Shown: positions 1-5,285 of the stretch, piece by piece
How the letters are laid out: the number at the start of each line of letters is the position of its first letter
Numbering within the stretch: position 1 is the first letter of the stretch
Source: Paracoccaceae bacterium
Lineage (GTDB): Bacteria; Pseudomonadota; Alphaproteobacteria; Rhodobacterales; Rhodobacteraceae
Assembly: GCA_026982515.1 (NCBI GenBank)
Contig: JALSGY010000007.1
Location: forward strand, 1 to 6,788
DNA length: 6,788 bases
Reading direction: 5' to 3'
Position numbers and translations under genes: made by a program
Notes under the pieces: generated by a model
What the model saw: only the letters and a program-made list of their open reading frames with translations
What the model was told of the DNA's origin: nothing
Database searches by the model: none

Positions 1-384
1 CTCCGACATGTGGGTCTTGCCCAGGCACACCAGCCCCGCCGCAGTGGCGTTGCGCAGCACTTCGGCATCGCGTTCGGGCACCCGCCCCGCCAGCAGGGCC
101 GAACCCGCCTCGGTGGCCACACCGGCGGTATCGAACAGATCCTTCCACGAAACGGGCACCCCGTCGAGCGGCGAAAGCCGGTGGCCGGCGCGCGCCCGCG
201 CGGCCGCCGCGCGGGCTTCGGCCAGGGCGCGTTCCTCGGTCAGGCGTGCATAGATGCGTTCTTTCAGCGGATGGGCGTTGATGGCGGCAAGATGCAGCTC
301 GCACAACGCGACCGGGTCGATCTCGCCGCGCCCGATGCCGCGTCCCAGTTCGGCCGCGGTCATGTTCAGCCATTCGTCGTGCAT
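1..384 (-). CDS. Amidase-signature family enzyme, N-terminal part (cut by window edge)
   Basis: The first 128 residues are present; the rest lies left of base 1. Residues 73-88 (LDGVPVSWKDLFDTAG) match the amidase-signature motif that carries the catalytic lysine of the Ser-cisSer-Lys triad, here K81. Residues 121-128 (LGKTHMSE) match the conserved GKT-N/H-M-x-E strand that follows. The two catalytic serines would lie in the missing part. The family hydrolyses amide bonds (free amides, indoleacetamide, allophanate, or Gln-tRNA amidation as GatA). The Ala/Arg-rich helix at 50-68 and the divergence from GatA suggest a general amidase rather than GatA, but the substrate cannot be told. The ATG at 384 has GGGAGG (395-390) five bases upstream; a second ATG at codon 8 lacks this spacing. 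The gene is transcribed divergently from the flavin monooxygenase, 81 bp away. Family call is strong; specific function is unknown. Confidence 0.88.
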   Translation of the reverse strand, partial: MHDEWLNMTAAELGRGIGRGEIDPVALCELHLAAINAHPLKERIYARLTEERALAEARAAAARARAGHRLSPLDGVPVSWKDLFDTAGVATEAGSALLAGRVPERDAEVLRNATAAGLVCLGKTHMSE

Positions 385-409
385 TATCGCCTCCCGTTGC
401 TCCGCGCCG

Positions 410-438
410 ACGGTAACGGCAGCGCGGGCCATGGACAA
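410..438 (-). promoter_or_regulatory. Possible sigma-70-like promoter for the amidase gene
   Basis: On the minus strand TTGTCC (438-433, 4/6 match to the -35 consensus) is followed after exactly 17 bases by TACCGT (415-410, 3/6 match to -10). It would start transcription about 20 bases upstream of the amidase ATG. The spacing is right but the -10 is weak, and such matches arise by chance, so this is only a candidate. Confidence 0.22.
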
Positions 439-455
439 TCCCGCGCGGGAGGGGA
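439..455 (+). promoter_or_regulatory. Ribosome binding site of the flavin monooxygenase, overlapping a palindrome
   Basis: GGGAGGGGA (447-455) is a strong purine-rich Shine-Dalgarno sequence ten bases before the ATG at 466 and fixes that start. The open frame runs to the left of it without a stop, but the gene content there is on the other strand. The left part of the site is the right arm of a perfect 12-bp palindrome, TCCCGCGCGGGA (439-450). In RNA this could fold as a four-base-pair stem with a four-base loop, partly covering the site. Confidence 0.6.
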
Positions 456-465
456 TACTTGGCGC

Positions 466-1692
466 ATGGGGTACGACCGCGATATCGTGATAGCCGGGGC
501 GGCGCTCAACGGCTCGGCGCTGGCGCTGGCGCTGGCCGGGGCGGGGTTTCGCGTGGCAATGGTCGATCCTGTGCCACCGGCGACCCAGGAAGCAGAAGGC
601 TTCGATGGGCGCGGCTATGCCCTGGCGCTGACATCGCAACGGCTGCTGGAGGCCATCGGCATCTGGCCGGAGGTTGCCGAACACGCGCAGCCGATCCTCC
701 AGATCAAGGTCAGCGACGGGCGGGCCGGCGAGGGGCCCTCGCCTTTCGTGCTGGAATTTCACCACGGCGAGATCGAGGAAGGCCCGATGGGCTACATGGC
801 AGAGGACCGCTTCTTGCGGCGCGCCATGTTCACGGCGATCGAGGCCAGCGATTCGATCGAGCTGATCTCCGGCGATTCGGTCACCGCGCACGAGGCGGGA
901 CCGGCCGGGGTGCAGGTGGAACTGGCCTCGGGGCGGGTGCTTTCGGGCGCGCTTCTGGTGGGCTGCGACGGGCGGCGCTCGGCCACTGCGCAACGCAGCG
1001 GAATCAGGCGCATGGGCTGGGACTACGGGCAGACGGCGCTGGTCTGCGCGGTGACCCATGAAAAACCGCACCACGGCATCGCACATCAGTTCTTCATGCC
1101 GCCGGGGCCGCTGGCGATTCTGCCGCTGCCGGGCAACATATCTTCCATCGTCTGGACGGAAAGCCATGAGGAAGCGGTGCGCATCCAGGCTCTGGGTGAT
1201 GCGGACTATCTGGAGGCCCTGCGCCCGCGATTCGGGGATTTCCTTGGCGAGATCGGCCTCGCCGGGGCGCGCTTCACCTACCCCCTGAACCTTACGCTGG
1301 CCAATGCCTATGTGGCCGAGCGGGTGGCGCTGGTAGGCGATGCGGCCCACGGGGTGCACCCGATCGCAGGCCAGGGGCTGAACGCGGGGCTGAAGGACGT
1401 GGCGGCGCTGGTCGAGGTGCTGGCGCTGGCGCGCCGACGCGGTGAAGATATTGGCCGGCTTGACGTGCTGGAGCGCTACCAGCAGTGGCGACGCTTCGAC
1501 GTGGCCACGCTGGCGGTGGCTACGGATGCAATCAACCGACTGTTTTCCAATGACAACTCTCTTCTTCGGCTGGGCCGGGATCTGGGGCTGGGGCTGGTCA
1601 ACGCCCTGCCCGACCTGCGCCGCGCCTTCATCCGCGAAGCCGCCGGGCTGACTGGCGAACTGCCGAAACTTCTGCAGGGCCGCCCGGTTTAG
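466..1692 (+). CDS. UbiH/UbiF-family FAD-dependent aromatic ring hydroxylase (ubiquinone biosynthesis)
   Basis: A 408-residue class A flavin monooxygenase of normal length for UbiH/UbiF enzymes, which use FAD, NAD(P)H and O2 to hydroxylate the polyprenyl-benzene ring during ubiquinone synthesis. An N-terminal Rossmann strand (residues 7-30) carries GAALNG at 11-16. The second FAD/NADPH motif is LLVGCDGRRS at 163-172. The third, ALVGDAAHGVHP (288-299), runs directly into IAGQGLNAGLKD (300-311), which fits the UbiH signature H-P-x-x-G-Q-G-x-N-x-G-x-x-D. The C-terminal helical part (332-408) resembles the family. One oddity is that the usual GxGxxG reads GAALNG, with alanine at the second glycine. 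The start at 466 is chosen because of the strong ribosome binding site and because upstream sequence belongs to the divergent amidase. Which ring position it hydroxylates (UbiH, UbiF or alphaproteobacterial UbiL type) cannot be read from sequence alone, so no symbol is given. Confidence 0.93.
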   Translation: MGYDRDIVIAGAALNGSALALALAGAGFRVAMVDPVPPATQEAEGFDGRGYALALTSQRLLEAIGIWPEVAEHAQPILQIKVSDGRAGEGPSPFVLEFHHGEIEEGPMGYMAEDRFLRRAMFTAIEASDSIELISGDSVTAHEAGPAGVQVELASGRVLSGALLVGCDGRRSATAQRSGIRRMGWDYGQTALVCAVTHEKPHHGIAHQFFMPPGPLAILPLPGNISSIVWTESHEEAVRIQALGDADYLEALRPRFGDFLGEIGLAGARFTYPLNLTLANAYVAERVALVGDAAHGVHPIAGQGLNAGLKDVAALVEVLALARRRGEDIGRLDVLERYQQWRRFDVATLAVATDAINRLFSNDNSLLRLGRDLGLGLVNALPDLRRAFIREAAGLTGELPKLLQGRPV

Positions 1693-1716
1693 GGGCAGGG
1701 CACGTTGATCCAGCTT

Positions 1717-1917
1717 TCACCCCAGCGGGCGGGCCTCGTCGGGCAGCATGATGGGGATGCCGTTGCGGATCGGGTAGGCCAGGTTCGCCTTCTTCGAGAT
1801 CAGCTCCTGACGCTCGGCATCGTAGCTCAGCGTGCCCTGAGTGAGCGGGCAGACCAGCGCCTCGAGCATCCGGCGGTCAAACTCGGGCCGAGGGGGGGTA
1901 ACGGGGGTTTCGTTCAT
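1717..1917 (-). CDS. Trm112-like small protein (UPF0434/YcaR family)
   Basis: A 66-residue protein of family-typical length. The core at residues 17-63 (MLEALVCPLTQGTLSYD, then AYPIRNGIPIMLPDEAR) is the Trm112/YcaR fold, with its diagnostic Y-P-I-R-x-G-I-P-x-M/L-L-P ending. In eukaryotes and archaea Trm112 activates partner methyltransferases; the role of bacterial members is poorly defined, so function here is inference. Most zinc-binding members have Cys-x2-Cys in the first knuckle. Here only C23 remains, with Thr at the second position, and there are no other cysteines, so a structural zinc is unlikely. The start ATG at 1917 overlaps the stop of the LON-domain gene as ATGA and has a perfect Shine-Dalgarno sequence upstream, implying translational coupling. 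It is the last gene of the minus-strand cluster and ends 24 bp from the convergent monooxygenase gene. I see no convincing terminator in between. Confidence 0.87.
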   Translation of the reverse strand: MNETPVTPPRPEFDRRMLEALVCPLTQGTLSYDAERQELISKKANLAYPIRNGIPIMLPDEARPLG

Positions 1918-2549
1918 TGCATCACCTCCTCGCCGGAGCCGCCGCGCATCGCGTATTCCAGCAGCGCCTCCAGCGTTTCGCGCCGTCTTGCCAGGGTGGG
2001 CGCCTCGAGCAGGGCCTGTTTTTCCTCCGGGTCGAAGGGGCAGAGCATGGCCAGAGAGTTGATCAGCAACTCGTCCTCGGCCTCGGAGAGCGATTCCCAA
2101 TCCGCCTGTAGTTCCTGCGCCATGAAATAGCGGCTGAGCAGCGGCAGGAAGGCCTCGCGCTCGAACCCCGGATCATGTTCCGGGGGGCCGAGATCGTGCT
2201 CGAATTCGCTCCATTTCACCCTGCACTTGCGGTAGGGGGCAAAGCCCTCGATCTCATGGACGATCCGGTATCGCGAGACGCCGGAAAGCGTGATCATGTA
2301 GCGCCCGTCTCCGGTTTCGGAAAAAGCCGTCACCCGGCCGGCGCAGCCCACCCGGTGCAATGCCTCCCGATCGGCCGGGCAGGGCTGGATCATGCCGATC
2401 AGTCGGTGTTCCGTTTTCAGCGTGTCATCCAGCATTGCCAGGTAGCGCGGCTCGAATATGTGCAGCGGCAGACGGGCCCGCGGCAGGAGCAACGCCCCCG
2501 GCAGGGGAAAGACCGGGATCTCCGGCGGCAGGCTGGCCAGGTTGAACAT
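1914..2549 (-). CDS. Stand-alone LON substrate-binding-domain protein
   Basis: A 211-residue protein consisting of the LON N-terminal (substrate-binding) domain alone. Residues 11-37 show the hallmark I-P-V-F-P-L-P-G-x-L-L-L-P then L-P-L-H-I-F-E-P-R-Y. The rest (a Gly-rich strand around 70-80, then a helical C-terminal part from about 125) fits the domain. There is no AAA+ Walker motif and no Ser-Lys peptidase site, so it is not Lon protease. The domain in Lon recognises substrates; what the free-standing bacterial proteins do is not established, and a proteostasis adaptor role is inference. The start at 2549 matches the family N-terminus, but no good Shine-Dalgarno sequence is visible before it. 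Translation may depend on the thioredoxin gene ending 26 bp upstream. The stop overlaps the next gene's start by four bases. Confidence 0.92.
   Translation of the reverse strand: MFNLASLPPEIPVFPLPGALLLPRARLPLHIFEPRYLAMLDDTLKTEHRLIGMIQPCPADREALHRVGCAGRVTAFSETGDGRYMITLSGVSRYRIVHEIEGFAPYRKCRVKWSEFEHDLGPPEHDPGFEREAFLPLLSRYFMAQELQADWESLSEAEDELLINSLAMLCPFDPEEKQALLEAPTLARRRETLEALLEYAMRGGSGEEVMQ
1921..1930 (-). promoter_or_regulatory. Perfect Shine-Dalgarno sequence for the Trm112-like gene, inside the LON-domain gene
   Basis: AGGAGGTGAT reads 1930-1921 on the minus strand and is fully complementary to the 3' end of bacterial 16S rRNA. The AGGAGG core ends seven bases before the ATG at 1917. It lies within the last codons of the upstream gene and settles the start of the small gene, excluding a longer reading that extends back to 2100. 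Confidence 0.85.
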
Positions 2550-2575
2550 GGAACCAGCCTAGCCTGTCGGGGCCG

Positions 2576-3487
2576 TCAGGAAAATATCAACGACGACAAT
2601 TTGCGCCGGCCGTTGAGAACGATCGGGTCATTCGGCTTCAGCGCGTCGAAAATGGTGAACAGCTGCTTCTTGGCGGCGCCATCGTTCCACTCGCGATCAC
2701 GGCGGAAGATTTCCAGCAACTCGTCCACCGCCTCCTGCACCTGCCCGGCGGCATAGAGCGCCTGGGCCAGATCGAACCGGGCCTGCAGATCGGCCGGGTC
2801 GGCCTCGACCCTGGCGCGCAGCTCGCTCACCGGGCCGGCATCGGCCGCCTGTTTCGCAAGTTCCAGCTGGGCGTGGGCGGCCTCCATCTCGGGGGTGTCA
2901 GAGATTTCGGCCGGCGCACCGTTGAGAACCGCCTCGGCCTGATCGAGATCTCCCACCGCGATATGGGCCCGCACCAGCCCGCCATAGGCGGCGGCATTGC
3001 CGGGCTCCTGCTCGAGAATGGCGGCGAAGGTCTGGGCGGCATCGGCGGCCGCGCCCTCGGCCAGCATCGCCTCGGCGGCCTCGACGGCCTCGGACAGGCC
3101 GCCATCCTGGCCCGGCCCGGCCAGGCGGTCGATGAATTCCTTGATCTGCGAACCGGGAATGGCCCCCTGGAAGCCATCCACCGGCTTGCCGTCAACGAAG
3201 GCATAGACGGTGGGAATCGACTGGATGCGCAGCTGGGCGGCGATCTGCTGGTTCTCGTCCACGTTGATCTTCACCATCCGGACCTTGCCGCCGGCCTCGT
3301 TCACGGCCTTTTCCAGCGCCGGGCCCAGCGTCTTGCAGGGCCCGCACCACGGCGCCCAGAAATCGACGATGACGGGCACCTCCTTGGAGGCCTCGATCAC
3401 GTCTTCCATGAAGGTCATCTCGGTGCCGTCCTTGATCAGGTCACCGGTTGCGGCATCTGAATTTGCGTTCTGGCCAAGCTCCAACAT
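2576..3487 (-). CDS. cnoX: Thioredoxin-domain/TPR-like chaperedoxin, CnoX (YbbN) family
   Basis: A 303-residue protein. Residues 22-125 are a thioredoxin domain with F-W-A-P-W-C-G-P-C (active site C48/C51) and the cis-proline motif I-P-T at P92. Residues 131-300 form alpha-helical TPR-like repeats (for example AAAYGGLVRAHIAVGDLDQA at 165-184 and LQARFDLAQALYAAGQVQEA at 234-253). This architecture and length match CnoX/YbbN, a holdase that works with GroEL/DnaK and protects clients from aggregation and over-oxidation. E. coli YbbN has lost the first active-site cysteine, whereas this protein keeps full CGPC and so could act as a reductase. A GTG at 3493 extends the frame by two codons, but the ribosome binding site is only two bases from it and eight from the ATG at 3487, so the ATG is preferred. 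It heads the cluster with the LON-domain and Trm112-like genes. No clear promoter is visible in the 83 bp up to the xth stop. Confidence 0.93.
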   Translation of the reverse strand: MLELGQNANSDAATGDLIKDGTEMTFMEDVIEASKEVPVIVDFWAPWCGPCKTLGPALEKAVNEAGGKVRMVKINVDENQQIAAQLRIQSIPTVYAFVDGKPVDGFQGAIPGSQIKEFIDRLAGPGQDGGLSEAVEAAEAMLAEGAAADAAQTFAAILEQEPGNAAAYGGLVRAHIAVGDLDQAEAVLNGAPAEISDTPEMEAAHAQLELAKQAADAGPVSELRARVEADPADLQARFDLAQALYAAGQVQEAVDELLEIFRRDREWNDGAAKKQLFTIFDALKPNDPIVLNGRRKLSSLIFS

Positions 3488-3495
3488 CGGCACGG

Positions 3496-3501
3496 CTCCT
3501 C
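3496..3501 (-). promoter_or_regulatory. Ribosome binding site deciding the thioredoxin-gene start
   Basis: GAGGAG (3501-3496) lies eight bases before ATG 3487 but only two bases before the in-frame GTG at 3493. Normal spacing of 5-10 bases therefore supports the ATG. Confidence 0.65.
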
Positions 3502-3570
3502 AATATCACTTCGGTTGCCTGCTAGATGGAGTATCGGCCATCAGGTTGCAAGGCGGCAGCTTGCGCATGG

Positions 3571-4359
3571 TTACAGTTCGAAGGAGGCAAAGACCGGGGC
3601 GTGATCGGAAGGTTTCTCCCAGCCGCGCGCCGCGCGCAGAATGCGCGAGCCGTGGGCCGCGGCGGCAATGTCGGGGGTAGCCCAGACATGATCGAGCCTG
3701 CGGCCCTTGTCGGCGGCGTCCCAGTCGCGGGCGCGGTAGCTCCACCAGGAATAGAGCCGCCCCCGGGGGATGTCGCGCCGGGTGATATCCACCCAGCGCC
3801 CGGCCTCCTGGGCCGCACCGAGGTGCTCCACCTCTATCGGGGTGTGGCTGACGATCTTCAGCAGCGCCTTGTGATTCCACACGTCATCCTCGCGCGGGGC
3901 GATATTGAGATCGCCCACCAGAATCGCCCGCTCGGGCCGCTCGGCACGGAACCAGTCACGCATTTCGGCGAGGTAGTCGAGCTTCTGGGCGAATTTCTCG
4001 TTGATTTCCCGGTCCGGCTTGTCGCCGCCTGCGGGCACGTAGAAATTGTGGATCAGTACCCCGTTTTCCAGCCGCCCCGCCACATGCCGGGCCTGGCCAA
4101 GCCCGGCGAAATCGAGAGCGCCCGCATCCTCGATGGGCAGGCGCGAGAGGATCGCCACGCCGTTGTAGCCCTTCTGCCCGCGCGCCACCATGTAGGGATA
4201 GCCCAAGGCCGCGAACCGCTCGCGCGGGATCTTTTCCACCGGGCTCTTGCACTCCTGCAGGCACAGGATGTCGGGGGCTTCTTCGCGCAGCAGGCGCTCC
4301 ACCAGCGGCTCGCGCAAACGCACCGAGTTGATGTTCCAGGTGGCGAGGGTGAATGGCAT
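3571..4359 (-). CDS. xth: Exodeoxyribonuclease III (AP endonuclease)
   Basis: A 262-residue Mg-dependent endonuclease/exonuclease/phosphatase-fold enzyme, close to the 268 residues of E. coli XthA. It cuts at abasic sites and trims 3' blocked ends in base excision repair. All the expected motifs are visible: W-N-I-N-S-V-R at 8-14 (N11 region), L-Q-E-C-K with metal ligand E36, Y107 in NFYVPAGG, G-D-L-N-I-A-P with D150 and N152, R-L-D-H-V-W at 221-226 (D223) and the terminal S-D-H-A-P with D252 and catalytic H253. The enzyme therefore looks intact. The longest reading starts far upstream inside a terminator region and is not credible. Of the two close ATGs, 4365 touches the Shine-Dalgarno sequence directly while 4359 is six bases away, so 4359 is chosen. 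It lies between the response regulator's terminator and the thioredoxin gene, all on the same strand. Confidence 0.96.
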   Translation of the reverse strand: MPFTLATWNINSVRLREPLVERLLREEAPDILCLQECKSPVEKIPRERFAALGYPYMVARGQKGYNGVAILSRLPIEDAGALDFAGLGQARHVAGRLENGVLIHNFYVPAGGDKPDREINEKFAQKLDYLAEMRDWFRAERPERAILVGDLNIAPREDDVWNHKALLKIVSHTPIEVEHLGAAQEAGRWVDITRRDIPRGRLYSWWSYRARDWDAADKGRRLDHVWATPDIAAAAHGSRILRAARGWEKPSDHAPVFASFEL

Positions 4360-4365
4360 GGGCAT

Positions 4366-4372
4366 CTCCTTT
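4366..4372 (-). promoter_or_regulatory. Ribosome binding site deciding the xth start
   Basis: AAAGGAG (4372-4366) abuts the ATG at 4365 with no spacer and is six bases before the in-frame ATG at 4359. The second ATG has the workable spacing. Confidence 0.65.
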
Positions 4373-4389
4373 GCCGCCCCTTTTTCGCG

Positions 4390-4417
4390 AAAAAAAGACC
4401 CGGCACAAGGCCGGGTC
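4390..4417 (-). terminator. Intrinsic (Rho-independent) terminator of the response-regulator gene
   Basis: Reading the minus strand, GACCCGGC (4417-4410), a five-base loop (4409-4405) and GCCGGGTC (4404-4397) form a perfect eight-base-pair stem. A run of seven Ts (4396-4390) follows immediately. This is a textbook terminator, about 50 bp after the response-regulator stop. Only 30 bases separate the end of the T-run from the xth ATG. The + strand copy lacks a downstream T-run, so it acts in one direction. Confidence 0.9.
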
Positions 4418-4467
4418 AGTCCAACAGGGAGGTTGTGCGCCCATACCCCGGCGCACATGGGGATTCG

Positions 4468-5154
4468 TCATGTCACCAATCTGTAGCCGCCTGATTCGGT
4501 CACAAGAAGGCGGGCATTTGACGGATCCGGTTCTATTTTCTGGCGAAGACGGTAGATATGCGTCTCCAGCGTGTGGGTGGTGACACCCGCGTTGTAGCCC
4601 CAGACCTCGTGCAGCAGCACGTCGCGCGGTACCACCCCCTCGGTGGCGCGGTAGAGGAATTTCAGGATGTTGGTTTCCTTCTCGGTGAGACGGATCTTCC
4701 TGTCATCCTCGGTAATCAGCATCTTCATCGCCGGCTTGAAGGTGTAGGGCCCGAGCTGAAACACCGCATCCTCGGATTGTTCGTGCTGGCGCAGCTGCGC
4801 GCGGATGCGGGCCAGAAGCACCGGAAACTTGAACGGCTTGGAGACGTAATCATTCGCGCCGGCATCGAGGCCGAGAATGGTATCGGCATCGGTATCATGG
4901 CCGGTGAGCATCACGATCGGGCATTTCACGTTCTGCTTGCGCATCCGGCGGCACAGCTCGCGCCCGTCGGTGTCGGGCAGGCCCACGTCGAGGATTACCA
5001 GATCATAGATCGCCTCCTTGACCTTGATCATCGCGGTGGCGCCGCTGTCGGCTTCGAAGACATCGAAATCCTCGGTCATCACCAGCTGTTCGCTGAGCGC
5101 TTCCCGCAGATCGTCGTCGTCATCGACCAGCAGGATCTTCTTCAGGGTGCCCAT
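4468..5154 (-). CDS. cenR: OmpR/PhoB-family response regulator, CenR-like
   Basis: A 228-residue two-component response regulator. The receiver domain spans residues 5-122, with the acidic pocket in the D11-D15 run, phosphoacceptor D56 (VILDVGLPDTDG), T84 (MLTGHD) and K106 (SKPFKF). The winged-helix DNA-binding domain covers about 132-226, with RLTEKE at 155-160, VWGYNAGVTTHTLETHIYRL at 184-203 and the terminal GGYRL. The wording of both domains resembles alphaproteobacterial CenR (OtpR in Brucella), which controls cell-envelope genes and is essential in several species. The symbol rests on remembered family resemblance, so treat it as likely, not proven. No histidine kinase is adjacent, which fits CenR-type orphan location. 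The ATG at 5154 has AGAGGAG (5170-5164) nine bases upstream and gives the standard receiver N-terminus; the 26-residue extension to 5232 is not supported. It diverges from ribA and is followed by a strong terminator. Confidence 0.94.
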   Translation of the reverse strand: MGTLKKILLVDDDDDLREALSEQLVMTEDFDVFEADSGATAMIKVKEAIYDLVILDVGLPDTDGRELCRRMRKQNVKCPIVMLTGHDTDADTILGLDAGANDYVSKPFKFPVLLARIRAQLRQHEQSEDAVFQLGPYTFKPAMKMLITEDDRKIRLTEKETNILKFLYRATEGVVPRDVLLHEVWGYNAGVTTHTLETHIYRLRQKIEPDPSNARLLVTESGGYRLVT

Positions 5155-5238
5155 GGCGCGGTTCTCCTCTCGTCTCCGGCTACAAATGCGGATGAAGGGC
5201 AAAATCGGCAAGGTTTTCGGCAACGGCCTCACGCGGAC

Positions 5239-5268
5239 GTGTCAAATCGGGGCCGAATGTTTCATATT
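5239..5268 (+). promoter_or_regulatory. Candidate ribA promoter in the cenR/ribA divergent region, with an overlapping -35 on the other strand
   Basis: GTGTCA (5239-5244, 4/6 match to -35), an 18-base spacer and CATATT (5263-5268, 4/6 match to -10) form a plausible + strand sigma-70-type promoter. On the minus strand the same bases read TTGACA (5245-5240), a perfect -35 pointing at cenR, but no good -10 follows it at 16-18 bases. The 131-bp region also holds two copies of TCGGCAA at 5205-5211 and 5217-5223. If the + promoter is real, its start near 5275 leaves only about 11 bases before the ATG at 5286 and about 41 before the ATG at 5316. Confidence 0.3.
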
Positions 5269-5285
5269 GCGGCAAAGGTGGCTAC

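Noticed and set aside
10..465. Upstream extension of the monooxygenase frame to base 10
   Set aside because: This stretch encodes the amidase on the other strand with clear family motifs, and the true start at 466 has a strong ribosome binding site.
1676..1735. Possible bidirectional terminator between the convergent monooxygenase and Trm112-like genes
   Set aside because: GGGCCGCCC and GGGCGGGCC are only imperfectly complementary, far apart, and have no T-run on either side.
2873..3460. 195-codon + strand frame opposite the thioredoxin gene
   Set aside because: Its Gly/Leu/His-rich translation mirrors the Ala/Glu-rich TPR region; no ribosome binding site or family match.
3541..3570. Hairpin GCAAG/CTTGC just after the xth stop
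   Set aside because: The stem is five base pairs with a seven-base loop and no T-run, which is too weak to call a terminator.
3526..4494. 322-codon + strand frame opposite xth
   Set aside because: Shadow of xth; no domain is recognisable and it crosses the terminator hairpin.
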